A stretch of DNA of 64,000 nucleotides, taken from Isoetes taiwanensis. Its lineage: Eukaryota > Streptophyta > Lycopodiopsida > Isoetales > Isoetaceae. Location of the stretch: NCBI GenBank assembly GCA_021234155.1, contig JAJEKV010000040.1, positions 7,432,438 through 7,496,437 of the forward strand, given 5' to 3'. The notes beneath the pieces were generated by a model that searched no databases, had not been told where the DNA came from, and was given only the letters and a program-made list of their open reading frames with translations. The translations under genes were made by a program, and so were the position numbers. Below are positions 11,051-20,062 of this stretch, piece by piece. Numbering within the stretch: position 1 is the stretch's first letter; each line of letters starts with the position of its first letter.

Positions 11051-11575
11051 AGTGGAGTACTTTTGGGTTATTCATACTCGATTCTCTCACTAGTACAGGT
11101 TCTCAGCTTATGCCCAGCAACGCTGGGCGCCATTCCTAGTCTTACATTATAATGTTATACCGTAAGTCTTGGATTGGATCAAGCCCTAATTTGAATGGGC
11201 GAGATCATCTGGGTGCTTTATACCAACCTAGATCTAGTCTTTTTGCAAGTTAGATAAGATCCCGAGTTGCCAGGAGGGTCAACTCGGGATGGCTCGTCAC
11301 AGTTGGTACCAGAGCATGTTGGATCTTTGGGTGTTGACATTGATTTACAGATTACAGGTTGGATCCTTAGCTATTGAGATGGTGGATCATAGATCAAGTT
11401 GAGGTAAGCGTTCCTCGCGTGGTATGTTTAGTAAGGTGGATAGCAGTTATACTACTAAGGTGAAGTTTTGATTTGAGTTAAAGTTGTGCTAGATTTGAGA
11501 CATTTGAATCATAGAATGCTTCAGTAAATCTGTAACGACCCATGAGGACATGGGTTAAATTTTAAAAGGAGAGAC
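11051..11575 (+). mobile_element. Short non-coding LTR-element core with PBS and PPT
   Basis: At 11304-11315 the plus strand reads TGGTACCAGAGC, one base from the usual tRNA-iMet primer-binding site. At 11560-11575 a purine-rich stretch (ttttaaaaggagagac) directly precedes TGTAACGATCC at 11576, as a polypurine tract precedes a 3' LTR. Only about 250 bp lie between them, with no coding capacity, so this looks like the internal region of a miniature (TRIM/LARD-like) element. A perfect 7-bp hairpin (gcccagc-aac-gctgggc) lies at 11112-11128. I could not match the sequence upstream of the PBS to the 3' LTR, so the element is incomplete or recombined. Confidence 0.55.
11304..11315 (+). other. Putative primer-binding site (variant tRNA-iMet type)
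   Basis: TGGTACCAGAGC differs at one position from the standard TGGTATCAGAGC. It follows 'gctcgtcacagt', where an LTR end would be expected. Confidence 0.55.
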
Positions 11576-12588
11576 TGTAACGATCCTGGCCACTTGATGG
11601 GCCAGTATACGTACTCATGTGCGTATATGCATGCTTTATATATATGCAAGATAGAACATGCATGCAGCATGGAGAGCATATAAGCAAGGGTTTTGCCTTT
11701 TCAAAAAGCTTTTTACTTGAGCATGTTTAATTATTAATTTAAAGGCAGTTTTGGTGGTCAACTTTTGGAGGATCATATCACAGAGATCCTTTTTACTTGA
11801 TTTTTCTTTCATTGGAAAGTACATTGAATTATCATTTGCGGATTGGGTCAGGATTGAAGCTGAATTTCGATGCGTATGTATGAGAGATATATGAGAAAGA
11901 GTGAATTCGAGTCAAAATTATTTGCATTATATATAGTCTTACGCAAAAGGGTTCTTGGGTTTGGAACCCAATTGCAAGGGGGGCAACAGTCCATACATGA
12001 AGAATTCTCAGGTGGGGTTTTAAGATTTACATCTGGGGTTTTTATGCTTGCTAGAGATATGGATCTTAGTAGATGTATGAAGCTGACGGTTGCTTGAAGC
12101 TTTACATAATTAATCATTATGATCTGGGATATAAGTTTGGATTAGAATTTATCATGCGGGTATAGATTGGACAGGAATAAGACAGCGTCTCTTGCAACTG
12201 CTAGAAGAACAACACCAAAGCTGGATGATAAGAACTTCTTTGAGCGAAGAACTTCAACGGCATGTCTATGTTTTAGTTTTATGTCTTCTCTCTTGTCTTT
12301 GTTTTGACTTGATAATTTGTTGCTTTTAGTCATTTTATTTGCATGTTAAATATAAATCTAAGTACCTATGGATGGAATTGGATTGCATTTGAGCTTATGC
12401 AGAATGAAAGAGCAAAGGAGATCAGAGCATGAAGAGTTGGGCAGTATAATCACAAGTAATAAGAACATGCATGCTGTTAATGGTTGAATATAATTAACTA
12501 AGAAATTATGAAACATAAGGTTATTAATTCCAAGGCTAGTAAGTTGATTGTATTTTTGACACTTGAAGATGAAGCCTGGGTGTAGGAT
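11576..12588 (+). repeat. Right arm of ~1-kb inverted repeat (putative 3' LTR)
   Basis: Starts TGTAACGATCC directly after a polypurine tract, as a 3' LTR should, and matches the reverse complement of 9697-10725. Similarity ends at 'gtgtaggat' (12581-12588), where the pyrimidine tract begins. Open frames inside (11848-12117 minus, 11870-12097 plus) are shadows with no recognised product. Confidence 0.75.
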
Positions 12589-13465
12589 TTTTCACTCCCG
12601 TTCTTTCACACCATTTTCACTTCCCCGTTCTTTTCCCTTTCCCTTTTTCCATTCCCCTTTTTGCTTTGTTTTTTCCCTTTCTTCACTCTTTTTCTCTTCC
12701 CTTTTTCCCGTGCCCTTTTCCCCTTTCCTTTTCCCATTTTTCTCTTCCCTTTTTTCTCATCCCTATTCCCCCAGGTTCTATTTTTTCCTCCCATTTTCTT
12801 TCTCCTTTCCCTTTCCCTTTTTCCATGCCCTTTTTCCATTCCCTTCTCCCCCTCCTTTTCATGTTCCCCTATTTCCCTTCCGATCCCCATTTTTTCCTTC
12901 TCTTTTCCTCATCTCTCCACCCTTTCCCTCTTTCCCTTTCTCATGCCCTTTATCTTCCTTTTCCCCTGACTTTTTTTTTCCTTTCCATTTCCCTTCCCCT
13001 TCCCCTTCTCTTTTCCTTTTCCCATGCTTTTTTTCACTTTCTTTTCCCTTCTTCCCCTTTTACAGTGTCCTTTTCCCCTTCTCTTTTTCCCTTTTCCCTT
13101 AATCTCGTGCCTTTTATCTCCGGTTCCCTTTCCTCCTTTCCACGTTCCTTTTTCTTTCCCCATGCCCTTTTTTCGCTTCTCTTCTCCCCACCCTTTTCCT
13201 CTTCATCTTGTTCCCTTCCATTTTCCTCATTTCCCTGCCCTTTCCCTCTTCCCCTTTACCCCGTGCACTTTTTCTCTTCCCTTCGCCCCTCCTTTTTTGT
13301 TTCTCTTTTCTTTTCTTTTTTATATGTCATTTTTCCTTTTCCCTTTTTTCCATGCGCTTTTTCCCTTCCCTTTTTTCCCTTTCTCTTTTTCTTCTTTCCC
13401 TTCATATTTTCCATTTCCTTCTCCCTTTACCTTTTCCCCCTTTTCTTTTTCTCTTTCCCCTTAAG
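12589..13465 (+). repeat. Homopyrimidine (C/T) tract, ~880 bp
   Basis: Nearly pure C/T on the plus strand, mostly irregular tttccc/ttcccttt units with occasional 'catgccc'. The apparent 268-, 179- and 146-codon open frames across it encode only Phe/Ser/Pro/Leu and reflect composition, not a protein. Such tracts can form triplex (H-DNA) structures; this is general knowledge and not shown here. Confidence 0.95.
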
Positions 13466-13593
13466 AGATTAAAGTATGATCACTCACGGTGGTCGGAAGC
13501 TGTGCGATAAATCTCGACAATCAAATGATCTTAGCCATTCAAATTAGGGGTTGACGCAACACGCTAAAACATTATAATATAAAGATTGTTGCA

Positions 13594-13632
13594 TGGCTTT
13601 GCCCGGACTTGAACCAGAGACCTTCAATGTGT
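13594..13632 (-). pseudogene. tRNA-Val-like 3' fragment
   Basis: Minus-strand 3' half only (anticodon-arm end, T arm, acceptor) of the same tRNA-Val-like sequence. It is cut at the anticodon region by the boundary of a ~140-bp tandem duplication. Confidence 0.7.
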
Positions 13633-13735
13633 GATAAATCTTGGTCTTTGGATACAATCAAATGATCTTAGCCTTTAAATTAGGGCTTGATGCAACATGC
13701 TAAAACATTATAATATAAAAGAAAAGATTGTTGCA

Positions 13736-13809
13736 TGGCTTTGCCCCGACTTAAACCGGAGACCTTCAATGTGTTAGACTGATGTGATAACTAACTACAC
13801 TACAAAACC
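13736..13809 (-). tRNA. tRNA-Val(AAC)-like, possibly inactive
   Basis: 74 nt, ending in discriminator A with no encoded CCA. The acceptor stem GGTTTTG/CAAAGCC pairs with one G-U. The anticodon loop CTAACAC gives AAC (Val), and its stem TCAGT/ATTGA has one G-U. The T stem TCCGG/CGGGG has one mismatch, and the T loop is TTTAAGT instead of TTCGAGT, weakening the B box. Its divergent partner starts at 13949. Confidence 0.7.
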
Positions 13810-13948
13810 ATGTTGAATAGGAAGATTCTTCTTACTTCAATTGGAGAAATAGGCCAATGTGTTCAGGACAAAACCTAGCAATTCTAGCCAAATTCGAGCT
13901 GCTCTTATGATATATGTCAAGAGTTTTAATTATTCTTACTTGTGCAAT

Positions 13949-14022
13949 GGTTTTGTGGTGTAATTGGCTATCACGTCAGTCTCACACACTAAAGGTCTCC
14001 AGTTCAAATTTAGGCAGAATTA
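13949..14022 (+). tRNA. tRNA-Val(CAC)-like, degenerate acceptor
   Basis: 74 nt. The anticodon loop CTCACAC gives CAC (Val), and the B-box-like AGTTCAAAT is present. The acceptor 3' side reads CAGAATT and no longer pairs well with GGTTTTG, so it is probably a pseudogene. It is divergently oriented to the AAC copy 139 bp to its left. Confidence 0.6.
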
Positions 14023-14495
14023 ATTCAAATTTAGTTGATTCAATAATTAAGCATATGTGTATAATTCTTTCTGAAATTACTCAGCCTTAAAAGATCAATT
14101 ATGGAATTCAACCAAGTTATATCGGCATTCTAGTTCCCATATTATATTGAATAACAAGAAAAGCTCTCTTATTTTTCCACAATATTAAGAGTTATTAATA
14201 TATTTTTTGCACCAAGTAAAAACTAATACTTTGTTCGACTTAAAAGATCAATTATGGAATCCAACCAAGTTATATCAACATTCCAGTTCCCATATTGTAT
14301 CGAGTAACAAGAAAAGCTCTCTTATTTTTCCACAATATTAAGAGTTATTGATATATTTTTTGCACTAAGTAAAAACCAATACCTTGTTCGAGATCGTGGA
14401 AGAAATCAAGAGAAAACAATTGACTATGATTATTGTCAACACAAATGTAAAAGTTTAAAAGAGATTAAATTGACACATTTTACACAATTGTTGAA

Positions 14496-14568
14496 TGGCT
14501 TTGCCCGGGCTTGAACTAGAAACCTTTAGTGTGTAAGATGACGTGATAACCAACTACACCACAAAACC
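14496..14568 (-). tRNA. tRNA-Val-like, anticodon reads TAC after a 1-nt loss
   Basis: 73 nt. The acceptor GGTTTTG/CAAAGCC is intact. The anticodon region TCATCTTACACACTAA lacks one base relative to its relatives, giving the loop CTTACAC (anticodon TAC, still Val) on a shortened stem. The T arm has a mismatch. No plus-strand partner follows. Confidence 0.55.
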
Positions 14569-15080
14569 ACCTTGGAAGGCAATATTCTTTTTGTTTCAAG
14601 TGAAGAAATAGGCCAATGTGTCAATCATATAATACATTAATAGCTAATTATGGCATTTGGTATTGATTATATGTTCTAGTTGTTTATAATGTAGCGTGCC
14701 TAGAGTACAGGTGTTCCATTTGAGCCTTATGAAACCATAATCTTTGTAGCATATTTTCTTTTCCTATGTTTTCTCATTATGGAATGAAAATGAGATCGTG
14801 GAGACCATCTTTTGAGTGGATCACAATTCTAGTACCAACATTCGTTTGGGCAAAATTTTGTACCATATCGAGAAGAATCGAGAAAAGTTTTCCTGTATTT
14901 CCATAATTGGAAAAGTGATTGATATGGTTTCCGCCCAACAACGAATACCTTGCTCGATAACAACCAATACCTTGCTCCATAACGTGGAATTGATCATGAA
15001 AATGCAATTGAATTTGGTTATTATCAATACAAATATACAAATTTAAAAGGCGTATTGACACATTCAACACAATTGTTTCA

Positions 15081-15154
15081 TGGCTTTGCCCGGACTTAAA
15101 CCAGAAACCTTCAGTGTGTTAGATTGATGTGACAACCAACTACACCACAAAACT
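15081..15154 (-). tRNA. tRNA-Val(AAC)-like
   Basis: 74 nt. Anticodon loop CTAACAC (AAC). The first acceptor base is A where G is expected, giving an A-C mismatch at 1-72. The T stem is paired through wobbles; the T loop is TTTAAGT. It forms a divergent pair with the copy at 15304. Confidence 0.6.
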
Positions 15155-15303
15155 ATATTGAAAAGCAGGATACTTCTTATTTCAATTGGAGAAATAGGCC
15201 AATGTATTCAGGCAAAGGCCCAGAAATTCCAGTACCATTATGCGCCAAATTCGAGTTGCTCTCATGATATGTCAAGGGTATTAGCTTTTTTTACTTGTGC
15301 AAT

Positions 15304-15378
15304 GGTTTCGTGGTGTAGTTGGCTATCACAATCAGTCTCACACACTGGAGGTCTCCAGTTCAAATCTGGGCAAAACCA
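15304..15378 (+). tRNA. tRNA-Val(CAC)-like, best plus-strand copy
   Basis: 75 nt. Acceptor GGTTTCG/CAAAACC has one C-A mismatch. Anticodon loop CTCACAC (CAC) sits on stem TCAGT/ACTGG. The T arm TCCAG-TTCAAAT-CTGGG is fully paired, with one G-U. One extra base (ATCACAATCAG) lies between the D and anticodon arms. It is the most intact CAC copy; activity is uncertain. Confidence 0.65.
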
Positions 15379-15720
15379 ATTCAAATTTAGTTATCTTCAA
15401 TAGTTAAGAATATGTGTATAATTCTTTCAGAAATTACTCAGTGTTAAAAGATGAATTATAGAATCCAACCAAATTATATTGGCATTCCAGTTCCTATATT
15501 GTATTGAGTACAAATTGGAAAAGCTTTCATATTTTTCTACAATAAGAAAAGTGATTGATTGATATGTTTTTGCGCCAATTAAAAACCAATACCTTGTAAA
15601 AACCAATATCGTCTTCGAGATCGTGGAATAAATCAAGATAATACAATTGCTTATGGTCATTATGAAAACAAATGTAAGTTTAAAAGAGATTAGATTGATA
15701 CATTCTACACAATTGTTGCA

Positions 15721-15794
15721 TGGCTTTGCCAGGACTTGAACCAGAGACCTTTAGTGTGTTAGACTGACGTGATAACTAACTACACCACAAAACC
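15721..15794 (-). tRNA. tRNA-Val(AAC)-like, most intact copy
   Basis: 74 nt. Acceptor GGTTTTG/CAAAGCC is paired. The D arm GTGTAGTTAGTTATCAC keeps an A-box shape. Anticodon loop CTAACAC gives AAC. T loop TTCAAGT is close to the B box, with one mismatch in the T stem (TCTGG/CCTGG). On the minus strand a T4 run follows about 45 bp after the 3' end (ctcttttaaa), a possible Pol III terminator. Confidence 0.75.
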
Positions 15795-15946
15795 ATGTTG
15801 AGTAGCAAGATTCTTCTTACTTCAGTTGGAGAAATAGGCCAATGTGTTCGAGACAAGAACCCAACAATTCTAGTACCATTGTACGCCAAATTCGAGCTAC
15901 TCTCATGATGTATGTCAAGAGTATTAGCTGTTTTTACTTGTGCAAT

Positions 15947-16012
15947 GGTTTTGTGGTGTAGTTGGTTATCACATTAGTCTCACACATTTAAGGTCAAATC
16001 TGGGCAGAATCA
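15947..16012 (+). pseudogene. tRNA-Val(CAC)-like with T-arm deletion
   Basis: 66 nt. The 5' half and the CAC anticodon loop are present, but about 8 nt of the variable region and 5' T stem are missing ('aaggtc' joins 'aaatctggg'). It cannot fold as a tRNA. Partner of the copy at 15721-15794. Confidence 0.75.
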
Positions 16013-16100
16013 ATTCAATTTTAGTTGACTATGATTATTATCAACACAAATATAAAATTTTAAAAGAGATTAAATTGACACATTTTACACAATTGTTGAA

Positions 16101-16174
16101 CGGCTTTGTCTGAGCTTGAACCAAGAACCTTCAGTGTATAAGACTGATGTGATAACCAACTACACCACAAGACC
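16101..16174 (-). pseudogene. tRNA-Val-like pseudogene (anticodon TAT)
   Basis: 74 nt. The anticodon loop reads CTTATAC, the acceptor ends CAAAGCC-G with GGTCTTG, and the T arm is disrupted. Clearly the same family, but decayed. Confidence 0.7.
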
Positions 16175-16598
16175 ATCTTAGAAAGCAACATTCGTTTTGT
16201 TTCAAGTGAAGAAATAGGCCAATGTGTCAATCATATAATACATTAGTAGCTAATTATGACATTGAATATTTGTAGCATATTTCCTTTTCCTATGTTTTCT
16301 CATTATGGAATGAAAATGAGATCGTAGAGACCACCTTTTTGAGTGGATCACAATTCTAGTACCAACATTCGTTTGGGCAAAATCTTGTACCATATCGAGA
16401 AGAACCGAGAAAAGTTTTTATGTATTTCCATAATTGGAAAAGTGATTGATATTGTTTCCGCCCAACAACTAATACCTTGCTCGATAACAACCAATACCTT
16501 GCTCCATAACGTGGATGGATCATGAAAATGCAATTGAATTTAGTTACTATCAATACAAATTTAAAAGATGTATTGACACATTCGACACAATTATTGCA

Positions 16599-16672
16599 TG
16601 GCTTTGCCCGGATTTAAACTGGAGACCTTCAATGTGCTAGACTGACGTGATAACTAACTATACTACAAAACA
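16599..16672 (-). pseudogene. tRNA-Val-like pseudogene (anticodon AGC)
   Basis: 74 nt. The acceptor starts TGTTTTG, breaking pair 1-72. The anticodon loop CTAGCAC would read AGC. The T loop is TTTAAAT. It lies at the right end of the array. Confidence 0.7.
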
Positions 16673-16680
16673 GGTGTTGA

Positions 16681-18340
16681 AAAGCGGGGATACACCGGGG
16701 TGCATATTCACGAGGGGTGACTCCGGACATCGAGAGGCATTGGATAGGCATATTCACCCCTTATTCCTTAATCTACCGTCACGTAAAGTTCCTCGTTTGT
16801 GGGGTATGCAAGTACAAAATTTGCTATCTTTGTATAGCGAGATTACTTAAAATTATATATAAGATTTCAAGCGGAATACTATATGGTGTTGATTCGATGC
16901 GTGCAAAAATACAATTATGAGGGGCTCTGTTGCCCTACAACACCCTCATGATGAATATGCACCCAAACCAAAAGGAAGTTTAAGGGGATTTTTGATTTAA
17001 ATATATTTGGACCCAATGGATTTGTAATTAATATCAATGGTAGTTATGTGTTGGTTGTTAATGTCCGATAGTTGTTATGTGTTAGTTGTTATGTGTTGGG
17101 GGATTTAATTTTATATGTTGGAAATTAATACCAGTGTTGCAAAAAAAAAAAATTTGGCCTTTAACCCCGGCAGACAAAAATTTTAGAATTCAAACGAGGA
17201 AAAAACTAGAATTCATTTGAGGCTTTCATCACGCAGCTTTTTTGAATTTCATCACAATAAAACAAATAGAACAAAAAGTAAAGTTTACCATAAAGATAGA
17301 GAAGATTGATCCCATTATTCGAAAGTCATAAAGTTTGCAACACCCATACATAAACATTTTTCATTTGGAATTTATCACTGACCTTTGGCCTCCATGGATT
17401 CTTGTATGAAACCAAAGTGGGAAACTTTTTTACCTTGTTAGCACAAGGATCTAGAAGCCTTGGAATTTCATATCGCCTCAAAATCTAAAAAAAAAATGCA
17501 TGGTAATTTTTGCAAGCTTCATTGGAATGAGCCATAAAACAATATCCAATAAGCGCCAATCACCGTATTAATCGGGTAGGATGTGAAAGCCTACCAAACC
17601 CGGCGAAAAATTACTGTTTTAGCATAGATAACTTAACCAAACATATCCATATCATACACTATCAAAAAGATCTCGGAGAGAGCTTTCCAACATAATAAAA
17701 ATCATCAGAATGAGGCTACGGATCAAAAAGTTATGATAAGAAATGTGTTGTCACGGAAAGCGCACTACATGCGTCCTTCAAGCCCTTCGTATATGCCCAT
17801 TATGCACCACACACATAAGAAGAGGGCTTTTGTTGTGAGCCATTGGTTATTGACCATTATGCACCACGCACAAAAAGGGCTTTTGTTGTGAGCCATTGGT
17901 TGTTGACCATTGAAAAAAAAAAAGGCTAAAATCAATGAAACAGGAAATGGTGCACTCTAGATATATGCATTAGTACATCGTTTGAATACATCCGCAAAAA
18001 TCGTAGGAAACCTTAGTGAAAAGCGTATAAAACACAAAGAAACCCCTGTTATTATGCTACATATTTTTATTTGAATTTCATAATAATTCTCTTTAATATT
18101 GCAAGTACTTCAAACAAGGGGGAGTCTAGAAAACTTTAAAAAATACTACAACCACATGTAAATGAGTATTCTAGGAGCTTTTAGATGTTTAGAATGTTCT
18201 AAAAGAACTGTTGGACGTTGTTTCTATGTTAATATCAGTGTGACTGTAGACACCTTAGGTCCCAACGAGACTATTTTAACCCTGTTTCTGCGTACTGTTT
18301 GTGCATAGCACATTGTTCATTGCAAAAAAAGCAAAATAGA
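16681..18340. other. Non-coding, A/T-rich; one small tandem duplication
   Basis: No coding similarity. It contains short repeats of 'gttatgtgttgg' (17045-17100), an A12 run near 17140, and a 57-bp tandem duplication at 17798-17912 ('cattatgcaccac...gggcttttgttgtgagccattggtt'). The right end leads into the Helitron remnant, and part of it may be Helitron 5' sequence, but no clear terminus was identified. Confidence 0.6.
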
Positions 18341-20062
18341 ATGATCCCGCGTAGGCGGAGAGAGGAGACATTACAAGAGCAGGAAGCCAGACGTGCACGC
18401 AACAGAGGAAGATCGCAAAATGGAAGACAATGCATGCTCACAACAGAGACACTAGAAGATCGTCGAGCACGACACAATAGGGCTGCCGAAGCACAAAGAA
18501 ATGCATTTGCGCATAAATAAAAAGTAGAGAGATCTGGCGGGGAGTGTGTTGCAAGGTTGGCGATGATCTATGAGGAAGTAGTCGATGAACAACATAGTGA
18601 GAGGTTGGCTGTAGAGACTCAACAAAGATGTTCATACCGAAATAATCCTTGATTTCATGAAGTAATAGTTCGGCGGGCCATTCATGTATGCGTCGAACCT
18701 CATCATCACGTAGAATTGAACTAGGAGGCAAGCATTGCCATGCATTAACATTTAAACACGATGATACAAAGCACTTTGCCGACAGCAAAGTTAGCCTCCT
18801 TCTACCGATAGCAATGCCCCATTGCTATACCACTCAATGGGATCACTCAAAAGAGCAAAGAGTTCAAGTCTCATATCGGGATTTACAATAATGCATTGGC
18901 ATTTGTATCATTTGGAGCAGACATACATGAATTCAACACACCAGGCCCATATTGCGTTAAGATTCATGAGTAGGTCTACCATAGATCTAGGTCTGCTCGT
19001 CCCGATGATAATGTGTCGCCAAGATATGCCCAATTACACATTCTAGACATGGAGTATGCAAATGAGGAGCGTATGCAAAATGTGCACAATGCAGAGTGCG
19101 ATATGGATCTTATGAGGCATCTTGAGTTAGAAATAAGGAACATAAACCCATTTGCACAAGCTCTACACACGATGCATGAGGTAGAGGAAAGTGCACGTCG
19201 ACTAAATGAGCACGCAGATGTAAGGATGTATTTCAATGATGACAGGACACAGCTGGACTTGGGAAGATACAACCCTGCATTCGTTAATGAGGCCGCTGTA
19301 ATATTTGTAAATTCGGATGGGAAACCACTTTTTAATAGAGACGTATGCATCCATCAAAAAGCTGGTGGCCTAAAGAATATCACCATTACAGACCATACAT
19401 TGAAGCTCTTATCTACCAGCTGTTAATGCCCTCTGGTGACAAGAGGTGGCAAATGAGCATGAGAAATCAAGTAGAAGCTTCATCGAGCCGATCGACATAA
19501 GATGTGTCTATGTTACAATACTATTTGTATAGACTAAACACGGAAGGAATACAGAAAGCAAAGCTGGCCTTAAGTTTACTTTCAACCCTCTGTTGAGCGG
19601 GGGAAGATTGATAAAACAATTCATAGTTGATGCCTACGCAAGGATAGAGGCCAACGCGTTGAACTTCTACCACCTGAACTAGAAGAAATTGCGAGCTGAA
19701 ATGTACGAAGGCTTGATCGACTACGTGAAACATGAAGCAAACGCACAAGGGTTGGGATCTGGAAGATTAATAATCTTACTGTCGCTGTTTATTGGTGGCA
19801 CACGTGCCATGGAACAAAACTATCAAGATTCCATAGTGTTAGTAAGGTGATTTGGAAAGCCTGACCTATTTATTACATGCACATGCAACAAGAATTGGCC
19901 AGAGATCACAAACAATTTAGAGATAGGCCAGTCACCAGAGGATAGACCAGACGTGGTCGCCCGTGTGTACCACACGAAATTAATGGCAATTCTCCATGAC
20001 ATTTTAGAAAGAGACTAGTAAACGTGTGCGGCGTTCTGCTTCAGTCGAATTGTGTATGATGT
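18341..20062 (+). pseudogene. Helitron Rep/helicase gene, N-terminal half, decayed
   Basis: The plus strand encodes the N-terminal part of a plant Helitron protein in several frames. It starts with an Arg/Glu-rich leader (RRRREETLQEQEARRAR). The Helitron_like_N domain follows: PRYAQLHILDMEYANEERM (19010-19070), a long helical stretch to MYFNDDRTQLDLGRYNP (19225-19280), the NRDVCIHQKAGGLKNI block (19330-19380), then a VDAYARIEANALNFY stretch (19625-19670), MEQNYQDSIVLVR and FGKPDLFITCTCNKNWPEI (19810-19910), and GQSPEDRPDVVARVYHTKL (19925-19985). Helitrons move by rolling-circle replication; Rep nicks and joins DNA. Stops and frameshifts break the frame. The helicase half is missing after about 20060. 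Confidence 0.85.

Larger units (their letters stand above)
13490..16680. repeat. Complex tandem array built around tRNA-Val-like sequences
   Basis: Units recur with several periods. Divergent tRNA-Val pairs with a conserved ~140-150 bp spacer ('ggagaaataggccaatgt', 'ccaaattcgag', 'ttacttgtgcaat') occur at 13736-14022, 15081-15378 and 15721-16012. A flank with 'atatgtgtataattctttc' recurs about 1.36 kb apart (14050, 15410). A ~153-bp unit is duplicated at 14088-14391. The stretch at about 14730-15060 recurs at 16265-16580. A ~140-bp unit is duplicated at 13500-13740. Minus-strand tRNA-like copies also share a conserved 3' flank. No protein gene is present. Confidence 0.85.

Noticed and set aside
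10520-11090. 130-codon Lys-rich frame and 132-codon Phe-rich antisense frame
   Set aside because: Both are products of the purine tract. No start context or conserved motif.
11090-11575. Hammerhead ribozyme (retrozyme) in the miniature LTR element
   Set aside because: The size and PBS/PPT layout would fit a retrozyme, but the conserved CTGATGA...GAAA core was not found.
12563-13510. Long open frames (up to 268 codons) on the plus strand and 84-94 codons on the minus strand
   Set aside because: They cross a near-pure pyrimidine tract and encode only Phe/Ser/Pro/Leu (or Lys/Gly/Arg/Glu on the other strand). Open frames are expected from the composition alone.
13594-16672. CRISPR-like interpretation of the regularly repeated tRNA-like units
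   Set aside because: Repeats alternate orientation, spacers are themselves conserved, and the DNA is eukaryotic.
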